NCBI RefSeq assembly: GCF_003602095.1
Contig: NZ_RAHH01000016.1
Location: 1-64,000 of the forward strand
DNA: 64,000 bases
Direction: 5' to 3'
Source of the DNA: Rahnella woolbedingensis
Lineage (GTDB): Bacteria; Pseudomonadota; Gammaproteobacteria; Enterobacterales; Enterobacteriaceae
Shown: positions 17,231 through 25,288 of the stretch, in pieces
How positions within the stretch are numbered: the first letter of the stretch is position 1
How the letters are laid out: the number at the start of each line of letters is the position of its first letter
The notes under the pieces: model-generated
The model's database searches: none
What the model was told of the DNA's origin: nothing
Seen by the model: the letters and a program-made list of their open reading frames with translations, nothing else
Made by a program: the position numbers and the translations under genes

Positions 17231-17441
17231 AAGTGGTTAAAACCTCCGCCAGATGTTCCCCTCCTCACGCCATTTCATTGACGGATTGCACTAAAAGCAA
17301 ACATAAGTTGCTTGATTGTTGTGCAGTCGTTATCGGCAAGTTCAATTTAAGTCGATCATTAGCCAGTTTTTTGCCAGCAACGTGCCATAAAAACGTCATA
17401 AATTCAGATCTGCTGCACAAATTTCACTCATTTATGGAAAT

Positions 17442-17457
17442 TGGCACACCCTGTGCA
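17442..17457 (+). promoter_or_regulatory. Sigma-54-type promoter of the rpiR-ddp operon
   Basis: TGGCACACCCTGTGCA has the -24 GG and -12 GC exactly 10 bases apart and matches most of the TGGCACG-N4-TTGCA consensus. Initiation would be near 17468, about 48 bases before the regulator's ATG. The E. coli ddp operon is described as sigma-54-dependent, which fits. Confidence 0.6.
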
Positions 17458-17515
17458 TTGTTATTTTACTAACAGCGACTAGTTTTTTGACAATGAAGCA
17501 ACAGAGGATTAACCG

Positions 17516-18388
17516 ATGCAGCCAGCGCAGGATGTGATCGAACAACTCGAAGCCTCGTTCGCCGGACAGACACCGACGGGCAAACGCATTGCCAGTTATT
17601 TGCTGGCTAATCTGGCGCAGATCCCTTTCGAAACGGCGGACAGCATTGCACGCAGCGCCGCGACCAGCGGGATTTCCGTCGGGCGTTATCTTCGCAGTCT
17701 CGGCTATCGCAATCTGGATCATTTCAAACAAACGCTGCGCCTGCAAAGCGGCACCTCGTATCAGCCGTGGGTGGTGACCGACCGCCTTGGCGCTTACCGC
17801 GAACGCAGCAAACAGCCGCAACAGGAAAAGCTGCGACAGTCCCTGGCGCTCGAGCTTGATGCCATTAATCACGTATATCAGCTGGCACAAACCGACAGTT
17901 TCGCGCAGATCAGCCGCCGTCTGGCTGATGCGGAGGCAGTATTTATTCTCGGCATTCAGTCGGTGCGCGGCATCGCTAACAATTTCTCCAGTTATCTCGA
18001 ATATTTACGACCAAAAGTATATTTCGCCGACGGGCTTTCCGGCACGTATGTCGAATCCCTGAATTCAGAATTCGCACAGCCCTACCTGGTGGTCACCGAC
18101 ACGCGCGCGTATTCGAAGATGGCGCAGACCTATTGCGAAGCAGCCTGTGAACGCGGGCTGAACGTGGCGCTGATCACCGACATTTACTGTCCGTGGGCGC
18201 GCGATTATCCGGTGGATTTATTGCAGGTGAAAACCGACACCGGCCAGTTCTGGGATTCGATGGCACCGCTCAGCTGCCTCTTCAATCTGCTGTGTTCGGC
18301 GGTGCTTGAACTGCGCGGCATTGAGGTAGAACAGCGTCTGGCCAATAACCGGATCCTGCAAAAGCAACTTGGGCAATTCGAATCGTAA
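17516..18388 (+). CDS. MurR/RpiR-family transcriptional regulator of the ddp operon
   Basis: A 290-residue regulator. Residues 1-80 form the RpiR helix-turn-helix (TPTGKRIASYLLANLAQIPFE, then SIARSAATSGISVGRYLRSLGY), and residues 120-265 an SIS sugar/phospho-ligand domain (AVFILGIQSVRGIANNFSSYL, LVVTDTRAYSKM, ALITDIYCPW). Family members respond to phosphosugars or muropeptide-type ligands. It is 36 bases upstream of ddpX on the same strand and probably co-transcribed, so it likely controls the operon in response to a cell-wall-derived compound (inference). E. coli has no such gene beside ddp as far as I recall. ATG with AGAGGA upstream. Confidence 0.88.
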   Translation: MQPAQDVIEQLEASFAGQTPTGKRIASYLLANLAQIPFETADSIARSAATSGISVGRYLRSLGYRNLDHFKQTLRLQSGTSYQPWVVTDRLGAYRERSKQPQQEKLRQSLALELDAINHVYQLAQTDSFAQISRRLADAEAVFILGIQSVRGIANNFSSYLEYLRPKVYFADGLSGTYVESLNSEFAQPYLVVTDTRAYSKMAQTYCEAACERGLNVALITDIYCPWARDYPVDLLQVKTDTGQFWDSMAPLSCLFNLLCSAVLELRGIEVEQRLANNRILQKQLGQFES

Positions 18389-18424
18389 TTTCACTGCAAA
18401 GACAGGAACGGAAAGACATTAACC

Positions 18425-19012
18425 ATGACCCTCAATCATAAAACACCTGACATCGCGCTGACGGATCTGGCTGAAATACTTCCCGACACCGTGATCGACC
18501 TGAAATACGCCACCGCCGATAACCTGACCGGTCAGCCGATTTATCGCGAATCCCGCTGCTTGTTACACCCTGATGCCGCCGCCGCGCTGGTTCGCTGTAA
18601 TGAGGTGGCGAAACTGGCCGGATTTACCCTGAAAATTTATGACGCCTACCGGCCGCAGGCGGCTCAGGCCTGTTTGTGGGCGGCATTTCCAAACCCTGAT
18701 TACGTCGTGGATATCAAACTCGGGTCGCATCACAGCCGCGGTGTGGCGGTGGATCTGACCTTGCTGGATGAGCAGGGTGAGGTGGTGGATATGGGCGCAG
18801 GCTTTGATGAAATGACCGAAGTATCGCACCCGTTTTATCCCGATTTACCGCCACAAATCCAGCGTAACCGCTTGCTGCTCAACGCCGTGATGGCGGCGGG
18901 GGGCTTTAAGGGGATCACCAGCGAGTGGTGGCACTTTGAATTACCGGATGCCAAAACGTATCCGTTGTTGGAAGAGCGGTTCGGCTGCTATCCGCCGGTC
19001 AACGCCGCGTAA
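18425..19012 (+). CDS. ddpX: D-alanyl-D-alanine dipeptidase DdpX (VanX-type)
   Basis: A 195-residue zinc dipeptidase. The VanX/DdpX signatures are complete: SHHSRGVAVD (SxHxxGxAxD; His and Asp zinc ligands) and SEWWHFE (ExxH; catalytic Glu and third zinc ligand). The substrate-binding block YDAYRPQAAQACLW is also present. E. coli DdpX is 193 residues. It hydrolyses D-Ala-D-Ala to D-alanine for use as a carbon and nitrogen source. There is no signal peptide, so it acts in the cytoplasm after uptake by DdpABCDF encoded next. It lies 45 bases before ddpA. Confidence 0.95.
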   Translation: MTLNHKTPDIALTDLAEILPDTVIDLKYATADNLTGQPIYRESRCLLHPDAAAALVRCNEVAKLAGFTLKIYDAYRPQAAQACLWAAFPNPDYVVDIKLGSHHSRGVAVDLTLLDEQGEVVDMGAGFDEMTEVSHPFYPDLPPQIQRNRLLLNAVMAAGGFKGITSEWWHFELPDAKTYPLLEERFGCYPPVNAA

Positions 19013-19057
19013 TCATTGCAAGTCTCTTATCACTTTTATAAAGCCAGGAGTTCTCCG

Positions 19058-20638
19058 ATGAGCAACACAGCAATCAACACGTTTCGCAAAAATACGAAAA
19101 CACAGGTCGCCGGTGCCATTTTCCTCGCCCTGTCAGGCTTAAGTTTTGCCGCGCAGGCCGCCGTGCCTAAAGACATGCTGGTGATTGGTAAAGCGGCGGA
19201 TCCGCAAACGCTGGATCCGGCGGTCACTATCGATAACAACGACTGGACGGTCACGTATCCGGCCTATCAGCGTCTGGTGCAATACAAAACCGAAGACGGC
19301 AAAGGTTCGACGCAGGTCGAAGGAGATCTGGCGGCAAGCTGGACGGCTTCATCGGATCAACTGGTCTGGACCTTTAAACTCAAACCGGGCGCTAAATTTG
19401 ATGATGGCACTGACGTGAATGCCGATGCGGTGAAGTGGTCATTCGGGCGGCTGATGAAAATCGGTCAGGGCCCGTCTGAAGCCTTCCCGAAAGATATGAC
19501 GGTGACGGTGGTGGATCCAATGACCGTTACCTTCACGCTGAAAACGCCGTTCGCGCCATTCCTCTACACGCTGGCGAATGACGGCGCGGGCATCGTCAAT
19601 CCGGCGATTGCTAAAGCGAACCCTGCCGATGAAGGCAAGGCATGGCTGGCCGGTCATACTGCCGGCTCCGGCCCGTACAAACTCGATCGCTGGCAGAAAG
19701 GTCAGCAACTGGTGCTGGTGCCGAACCCGCATTACAGCGGCGCAAAACCCGCGTTCAAACGTGTCACCGTGAAAATTATCGGTGAAAGCGCCACCCGCCG
19801 TCTGCAACTGTCACGCGGGGATCTGGATATCGCCGATTCTCTGCCGATGGATCAGCTGGCTGCGCTGAAGAAAGAGGACAAAGTCGCCGTTGAAGAATTC
19901 CCTTCATTACGCGTGACGTATCTGTATCTCAATAACGCCAAAGCGCCGATGAATCAGGTAGATTTACGCCGCGCGATCTCTTCTGCCGTGGATTATCAGG
20001 GCATGGTGAAAGGCATCCTTGGCGGTAACGCCAAACAGATGCGCGGGCCGATCCCTGAAGGCATGTGGGGTTTTGACCCGACGGCCAAGCAGTACACGTT
20101 AGATATGACTCAGGCCAAAGCAGACCTGGAGAAAGTCAAAGACAAACCTAAAACGCTGGACTTCCTGTACTCCGATAATGACCCGAACTGGGAATCTATC
20201 GCGCTTGCCGTGCAGGCCAGCCTGGGTCAGGCCGGTATCAACGTGAAGCTGGAAAAACTGGCTAACGCCACCATGCGCGACCGCATCGGGCAGGGCGATT
20301 ACGACATCTCGATTGGTAACTGGAGTCCGGATTTCGCCGACCCGTACATGTTCATGAACTACTGGTTCGAGTCCGACAAAAAAGGCCTGCCGGGTAACCG
20401 TTCCTTCTACTCCAACCCTGACGTAGATGCGTTGCTGAAAAAAGCGGTGTCCGTCACCGATCAGAAACAGCGCACTGACTATTACCAGCAGGCGCAGAAA
20501 ATCGTTATCGATGAAGCGGCGTATGTTTATCTGTTCCAGAAAAACTATCAGGTGGCGATGAACAAAGACGTTAAAGGCTTTGTTTTCAACCCGATGTTGG
20601 AGCAGGTGTTTAACGTCGGCCAGATGAGCAAAAAATAA
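19058..20638 (+). CDS. ddpA: D-Ala-D-Ala/dipeptide ABC transporter binding protein DdpA
   Basis: A 526-residue SBP_bac_5 (family 5) periplasmic binding protein. I start at ATG 19058, preceded by CCAGGAG; an upstream start at 19016 would put 14 polar residues before the signal peptide. The signal peptide ends AAQAA, then VPKDMLVIGKAADPQTLDP, the usual family opening. Further family blocks are WTFKLKPGAKFDDGTDVNAD and TGSGPY-like AGSGPYKLDRW. Assignment to D-Ala-D-Ala rather than general dipeptides rests on linkage with ddpX. An ERIC element fills the gap to ddpB. Confidence 0.9.
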   Translation: MSNTAINTFRKNTKTQVAGAIFLALSGLSFAAQAAVPKDMLVIGKAADPQTLDPAVTIDNNDWTVTYPAYQRLVQYKTEDGKGSTQVEGDLAASWTASSDQLVWTFKLKPGAKFDDGTDVNADAVKWSFGRLMKIGQGPSEAFPKDMTVTVVDPMTVTFTLKTPFAPFLYTLANDGAGIVNPAIAKANPADEGKAWLAGHTAGSGPYKLDRWQKGQQLVLVPNPHYSGAKPAFKRVTVKIIGESATRRLQLSRGDLDIADSLPMDQLAALKKEDKVAVEEFPSLRVTYLYLNNAKAPMNQVDLRRAISSAVDYQGMVKGILGGNAKQMRGPIPEGMWGFDPTAKQYTLDMTQAKADLEKVKDKPKTLDFLYSDNDPNWESIALAVQASLGQAGINVKLEKLANATMRDRIGQGDYDISIGNWSPDFADPYMFMNYWFESDKKGLPGNRSFYSNPDVDALLKKAVSVTDQKQRTDYYQQAQKIVIDEAAYVYLFQKNYQVAMNKDVKGFVFNPMLEQVFNVGQMSKK

Positions 20639-20765
20639 ATCCCGGTCATACTTCGAACTGCCGATGCGTTGGCTGCACTCATTCGCCCCGGTCACAGGGT
20701 ATATCCATGCTCCCGGGGACTTGTGAGCTTGTCGCCTTCCTGCAGCCCGAATTATTTAGGGGATT
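20638..20765 (+). repeat. ERIC-like element between ddpA and ddpB
   Basis: About 128 bases with imperfect terminal inverted repeats (AATCCC ... GGGATT). It has the ERIC layout GGTCATACTTC ... GATGCGTTGGCTG ... GTCGCCTTCC ... AATTATTTAGG. It matches the elements at 28867 and 63822. Inside the operon it will be transcribed and can fold into a long hairpin, which may separate expression of binding protein and permease. Confidence 0.8.
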
Positions 20766-20780
20766 GGGTTAGGAGGTAGA

Positions 20781-21797
20781 ATGACTTTTTGGACTCTGAT
20801 CCGGCAACGCTGCTGGGGGCTGATTTTGGTGATGGCGGGCGTGTGCGTCATTACTTTTATCATCTCGCATATGATCCCCGGTGACCCTGCGCGTCTTCTG
20901 GCGGGCGACCGTGCAAGCAATGAAATGGTCGAACATATCCGTGAGCAACTGGGGCTGAATCAGCCGCTGTACGTGCAGTTTTTCCGCTACGTCAGTGATT
21001 TGCTGCATGGCGATTTAGGTACTTCGATCCGAACCGGTCGTCCGGTACTCGAAGACCTGAAAGCGTTCTTTCCGGCGACGCTGGAACTGGCCGTCAGCGC
21101 GCTGTTTCTGGCCATTGTGCTCGGCATTCCGCTGGGTGTGCTGTCGGCGTTTTATCGCAATAAATTCCCGGATCATCTGGTGCGACTGCTCTCAGTGCTG
21201 GGGATTTCGACCCCTGCGTTCTGGCTGGGGCTGGGGGTTATCATCCTCTTCTACGGCCATCTGAATCTGTTACCGGGCGGCGGAAGGCTGGATGACTGGA
21301 TGGATCCACCCGCCAATATCACCGGTTTTTATGTGCTCGATTCCCTGCTGACCGGCAACTGGGATGCGTTCTGGAACAGCCTGCAACATCTGGCGATGCC
21401 TGCGCTGACGCTGGCGTTTGTACACATGGGAATTGTGGCGCGGCAAATTCGTTCGGCAATGCTTGAGCAACTGAGTGAGGATTACATCCGTACCGCACGT
21501 GCCAACGGGCTTTCGCACTGGCGCGTGATTCTCAGCCACGCTTTACCGAATGCGCTGATCCCGTCCGTGACGGTGCTCGGACTGGCGATGGGCGATTTGC
21601 TGTATGGCGCGGTACTGACCGAAACCGTGTTTGCCTGGCCGGGCATGGGCGCCTATGTGGTGAATTCAATTCAGGCGCTGGATTTCCCAGCAGTGATGGG
21701 GTTTGCGGTGGTGGTGTCGTTCGCCTATGTCATCGTCAATTTGTGTGTGGATTTACTGTATGTGTGGATTGATCCGCGCATTGGCCGTGAGGGGTGA
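20781..21797 (+). CDS. ddpB: Dipeptide ABC transporter permease DdpB
   Basis: A 338-residue DppB-type inner-membrane permease, beginning MTFWTLIRQRCWGLILVMAG. Motifs include ISHMIPGDPARLLAG, LGLNQPLYVQFFRYV, and the EAA-type coupling loop TARANGLSHWRVILSHALPN near residue 235. A strong RBS, AGGAGG, lies before the ATG, probably needed because the ERIC element breaks coupling from ddpA. Forms the channel with DdpC. Confidence 0.93.
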   Translation: MTFWTLIRQRCWGLILVMAGVCVITFIISHMIPGDPARLLAGDRASNEMVEHIREQLGLNQPLYVQFFRYVSDLLHGDLGTSIRTGRPVLEDLKAFFPATLELAVSALFLAIVLGIPLGVLSAFYRNKFPDHLVRLLSVLGISTPAFWLGLGVIILFYGHLNLLPGGGRLDDWMDPPANITGFYVLDSLLTGNWDAFWNSLQHLAMPALTLAFVHMGIVARQIRSAMLEQLSEDYIRTARANGLSHWRVILSHALPNALIPSVTVLGLAMGDLLYGAVLTETVFAWPGMGAYVVNSIQALDFPAVMGFAVVVSFAYVIVNLCVDLLYVWIDPRIGREG

Positions 21798-21800
21798 GGC

Positions 21801-22712
21801 ATGTCAGTGATTGAACCGGGCGTCAATAATCATCGGGCCGACATCGTGGCGCCGGACGTCAAACCGCGCTTCGCTAACTGGCGTCGCACATTTCATCTCC
21901 TGAGCCGCAGTCCGCTGACCATGCTGGGGCTGGCGATCATGCTGATCGTCTTGTTTATCATGATTTTCTCACCGTGGCTGGTACCGCATGATCCGAACGC
22001 GATCAGCCTGACCGACCGGTTGCAGGCACCTTCCGCATTGCATTGGTTTGGCACCGATGAAGTCGGGCGTGATCTGTTCAGCCGCGTGCTGATTGGCAGC
22101 CAGCAATCGGTGGCTGCAGGGCTGGCGGTGGTCACTATCGCGGGAACGATCGGTTCGCTGCTCGGCTGTTTCTCCGGCGTGGTCGGTGGTGTGGTGGACG
22201 CGCTGATTATGCGCTGCATGGACATCATGCTGTCGGTGCCATCGCTGGTCTTAACGATGGCGCTGGCTGCCGCGCTCGGGCCGAGTTTGTTTAACGCCAT
22301 GCTGGCGATTGCGGTGGTGCGCATTCCATTTTACGTGCGGCTGGCACGCGGGCAGACGCTGATGCTGCGCCATCAGGCGTATATGCAGGCCACGCGGACA
22401 TTCGGCGCGTCGCGGTGGCATCTGATTACCTGGCATGTTTTACGAAACGTCATGCCACCGCTGGTGGTGCAGGCTTCTCTGGATATTGGTACTTCGATTC
22501 TGATGGCCGCAACGCTGGGCTTTATTGGTCTTGGCGCGCAGCAACCGACCGCAGAATGGGGCGCAATGGTTTCCAATGGTCGCAATTACATTCTCGATCA
22601 GTGGTGGTATTCGGCGTTTCCGGGCGTGGCGATTTTAATCACCGCCACCGGTTTTAACCTGTTCGGCGACGGTCTGCGCGACCTGCTGGATCCAAAAAGC
22701 AGAGGGCGCTGA
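21801..22712 (+). CDS. ddpC: Dipeptide ABC transporter permease DdpC
   Basis: A 303-residue DppC-type permease. It has a cytoplasmic start with FANWRRTFHLLSRSPLTMLG, then LVPHDPNAISLTDRLQAPS, HWFGTDEVGRDLFSRVLIG (family signature) and the coupling loop ATRTFGASRWHLITWHVLRN. It ends DGLRDLLDPKSRGR, typical of the family. It starts 3 bases after ddpB and is followed one base later by ddpD. Confidence 0.93.
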   Translation: MSVIEPGVNNHRADIVAPDVKPRFANWRRTFHLLSRSPLTMLGLAIMLIVLFIMIFSPWLVPHDPNAISLTDRLQAPSALHWFGTDEVGRDLFSRVLIGSQQSVAAGLAVVTIAGTIGSLLGCFSGVVGGVVDALIMRCMDIMLSVPSLVLTMALAAALGPSLFNAMLAIAVVRIPFYVRLARGQTLMLRHQAYMQATRTFGASRWHLITWHVLRNVMPPLVVQASLDIGTSILMAATLGFIGLGAQQPTAEWGAMVSNGRNYILDQWWYSAFPGVAILITATGFNLFGDGLRDLLDPKSRGR

Positions 22713-22713
22713 G

Positions 22714-23733
22714 ATGACAGAACAAATCCACGTGCCGGTACTGGAAATCGACAATCTGCAACTGGTCTTTCCGGTATACGGTGGGGAAGTGAAAGCCCTG
22801 AATCAGGTCTCATTGTCTGTCAGCGCCGGAGAAATCGTCGGCGTGGTTGGCGAATCTGGTTCAGGTAAATCGGTCACGGCAATGATGGCGATGCGCCTGT
22901 TGCCACCCGATGGTTTTACCGTGACCGGCGGCGAGTTACGCATGCTCGGTACCGACGTGGTTCATGCCAGTGAAGAACAGATGCGTACACTGCGCGGCGC
23001 ACGGGTGGCGATGATTTTTCAGGAACCGATGAACGCGCTGAATCCGACGCGCAAAATTGGTCGTCAGATGTGCGAAGTGATTTGTCTGCATCAGAAACTC
23101 AGTAAAACACAGGCGTGGAAAAAAGCCATCGGGCTGCTGGAGGATATGCAGATTGCTGATGCTGAACAGGTGATGTCGCGCTATCCGTTCGAGCTTTCCG
23201 GCGGTATGCGTCAGCGGGTATTAATCGCGATGGCCTTTTCCTGCGAGCCGGAACTGATCATTGCCGACGAACCGACGACTGCGCTGGATGTCACGGTGCA
23301 GCGTCAGGTTTTGCGTTTGCTACAGCGCAAAGCCCGGGCCAGTGGCACCGCCGTGTTATTTATTACCCATGACATGGCGGTGGTGTCGCAACTTTGCGAC
23401 CGGGTTTACGTGATGTACGCCGGGCATGTGATTGAAAGCGGCAACACTCAGGATGTCATCGGCACGCCATCGCACCCGTATTCCATCGGGTTATTGCAGG
23501 CGGCACCGGAAAACGGTGAGCCACGCAGTCTGCTGAAAGCCATCCCGGGCACGGTACCGAATCTGGCAAAACTGCCGCAGGGCTGCGCGTTTCGCGGGCG
23601 CTGTAATCACGCCGACGATCGCTGCCTGATAACACCTGTATTGTTACCGCTGACACAATTTCCGCAGCAGTCTGTCGCCTGCTGGCATCCTCAGCGTGAA
23701 ATCCTGATCCAACCGATTGAGGAGCTTTCCTGA
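22714..23733 (+). CDS. ddpD: Dipeptide ABC transporter ATPase DdpD
   Basis: A 339-residue ATPase: Walker A GESGSGKS, Q-loop FQEPMNALNP, signature LSGGMRQRVLIAMA, Walker B LIIADEPTTALD, H-loop ITHDMAVV. It ends with the oligopeptide-transporter C-terminal domain, including the cysteine cluster CAFRGRCNHADDRC, which holds an iron-sulfur cluster in characterised relatives. Its stop and the ddpF start overlap (TGATG). Confidence 0.94.
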   Translation: MTEQIHVPVLEIDNLQLVFPVYGGEVKALNQVSLSVSAGEIVGVVGESGSGKSVTAMMAMRLLPPDGFTVTGGELRMLGTDVVHASEEQMRTLRGARVAMIFQEPMNALNPTRKIGRQMCEVICLHQKLSKTQAWKKAIGLLEDMQIADAEQVMSRYPFELSGGMRQRVLIAMAFSCEPELIIADEPTTALDVTVQRQVLRLLQRKARASGTAVLFITHDMAVVSQLCDRVYVMYAGHVIESGNTQDVIGTPSHPYSIGLLQAAPENGEPRSLLKAIPGTVPNLAKLPQGCAFRGRCNHADDRCLITPVLLPLTQFPQQSVACWHPQREILIQPIEELS

Positions 23734-24689
23734 TGATTGATGACGCGTTAGTCGAACTCCAGGATGTACGTGTACGCTTTCCCGTTAGCGTTAACTGGCG
23801 CGGCAAACCGACCGGTTATGTCCATGCGCTGAACGGATTAGATCTGAATATTTTCCGCGGCGAAACCCTGGGAATTGTCGGCGAATCCGGCTGCGGAAAA
23901 AGCACGCTGGCGCAGTTACTGATGGGATTACAAAAGCCGAGCAGCGGAGAAATTCACCGCGCGCGCCATGATAACTCGTGGTTCGGTTCCGGTATGCAAA
24001 TGGTGTTTCAGGATCCGCAATCGTCGCTGGATCCACGTCTGCCGGTCTGGAGGATTATCACCGAGCCGGTGTTTGTGCAAAAACACAATAGCAGCCGTGA
24101 GCGCCGTGAACTGGCTGCCACGCTGGCAGAGCAGGTCGGCATCCGCAAAGAATATCTTGACCGTTTGCCGCATGAATTCTCCGGCGGTCAGCGTCAGCGA
24201 ATTTCCATCGCCCGCGCGTTATCTTCAGAACCAGACATTATCGTGCTGGATGAACCGACCTCCGCGCTGGATATTTCGGTGCAGGCGCAAATCCTCAATC
24301 TGCTGGTTGAACTGCAACGTCAGAGAAACCTGACCTACGTGCTGATTTCGCATAATGTGTCGGTTGTCCGGCATATGAGCGACCGCGTGGCGGTGATGTA
24401 TCTGGGGCAAATCGTCGAGCTGGGTGCGGCGGAAAAAGTGTTGTCCGAACCGCAGCATCCCTACACCCGTTTGCTGCTCGATTCTGTTCCCCGCGCCGGG
24501 CGTGCTCTGGATGAAGGAATAGTCGATAAAAAAGGTGAATTACCCAGTAACCGCAACCTGCCGATGGGCTGTTATTTCCGCGAGCGCTGTCCGCTGGCTG
24601 GTGACGGCTGTCAGATGCCGCAGGATCTGGTTTACGGAGCAGGCGGGGTGGTTGCGCGATGTCATAGGGTTATGCCGGAGCGGGCATAA
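23733..24689 (+). CDS. ddpF: Dipeptide ABC transporter ATPase DdpF
   Basis: A 318-residue ATPase paired with DdpD: Walker A GESGCGKST, Q-loop FQDPQSSLDP, signature FSGGQRQRISIARAL, Walker B IIVLDEPTSALD, H-loop ISHNVSVV, and the C-terminal cluster CYFRERCPLAGDGC. Last gene of rpiR-ddpXABCDF. The product completes import of D-Ala-D-Ala, which the cell may recover from peptidoglycan turnover or soil. The structured inverted repeat begins about 15 bases after its stop. Confidence 0.94.
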   Translation: MIDDALVELQDVRVRFPVSVNWRGKPTGYVHALNGLDLNIFRGETLGIVGESGCGKSTLAQLLMGLQKPSSGEIHRARHDNSWFGSGMQMVFQDPQSSLDPRLPVWRIITEPVFVQKHNSSRERRELAATLAEQVGIRKEYLDRLPHEFSGGQRQRISIARALSSEPDIIVLDEPTSALDISVQAQILNLLVELQRQRNLTYVLISHNVSVVRHMSDRVAVMYLGQIVELGAAEKVLSEPQHPYTRLLLDSVPRAGRALDEGIVDKKGELPSNRNLPMGCYFRERCPLAGDGCQMPQDLVYGAGGVVARCHRVMPERA

Positions 24690-24705
24690 AGGCGCTTTTT
24701 TAATT

Positions 24706-25248
24706 TCAAGTTCAAAACTGTGGGTGGCAACCCACACGGGCCTTAAGGTCAAAACCGTGGGCATCGGCCCACACCGACTTGGGGGGCGGCCAATCGCCGC
24801 CGCCCCCCAAGCCCCCCCGGGCTCATTTACTGCGCGCTATCGCAGGAACGACGGACATGTTCCGCAGCAATCGTGAGTGGCGCAAATCCAGGTGCTTCGC
24901 ACTGCCTTCTCTCGGTCTTCGAGCCAAAGGTCTCGAAGCAGCTCCGTTCAGCTGGATTTTGAGCACGCCAGTTAACTTTTTGAAAAGATGGGAATCAGTC
25001 TATTTTTGAATTTAAGATCGTGCGGGCGACTCAGAAATCTTGCTGAACGGAGCGGCCTGGAGACCCAAGGCTCCAGGACCGAGAGAAGGAACCGCGCAGC
25101 GGCAAGATTTCCAGCCTGTCGCCGTGCTAGCTGAAGCATAGCCAGCGAGCGGTAGCGCGCAGTAAAAGAGCCGGAGATTCTTAAGAGGCGCGGCGATAGG
25201 CGCCTCTTGAGGCCCGTGTGGGTGGCAACCCACAGTTTTGACTTTAAG
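24706..25248. repeat. Inverted pair of structured non-coding repeats with covarying hairpins
   Basis: Two copies of a roughly 250-base module face each other around an AT-rich centre (about 24975-25015). Shared landmarks, reading the right copy in reverse complement: CAAAACTGTGGGT, ACCCACACGGGCCT, TTTACTGCGCGCTA, CCTTCTCTCGGTC and CTCCGTTCAGC. Between them the hairpins differ in sequence but keep pairing. CTTCGAG/CTCGAAG on the left corresponds to CCTGGAG/CTCCAGG on the right. TTGGGGGGCGGC/GCCGCCCCCCAA corresponds to AAGAGGCGC/GCGCCTCTT, both around an ATCGCC loop. A second GTGGGC/GCCCAC stem beside GTGGGT/ACCCAC lies on the left. No ORF is credible. It sits between convergent ddpF and the gallate operon, where it may also end transcription. 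Its identity is unknown to me. Confidence 0.8.
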
Positions 25249-25288
25249 GCCGGCACCCCACGCCCCCCGACCTTATGATCGGTTCGCA

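Larger units (their letters stand above)
17121..17515. other. Intergenic between tRNA-Asn and the ddp regulator
   Basis: Contains a 34-base near-perfect palindrome (17197-17230) and a sigma-54-type promoter (17442-17457). No coding ORF is supported. Confidence 0.6.

Noticed and set aside
24779..25233. Several overlapping ORFs of 70-110 codons on both strands
   Set aside because: They follow the structured repeat modules, differ between the two copies, and have low-complexity GC-rich translations.
24706..25248. Insertion sequence or retron
   Set aside because: No transposase or reverse transcriptase frame, and no target-site duplication visible; the arms are structured modules rather than terminal repeats of a gene-bearing element.
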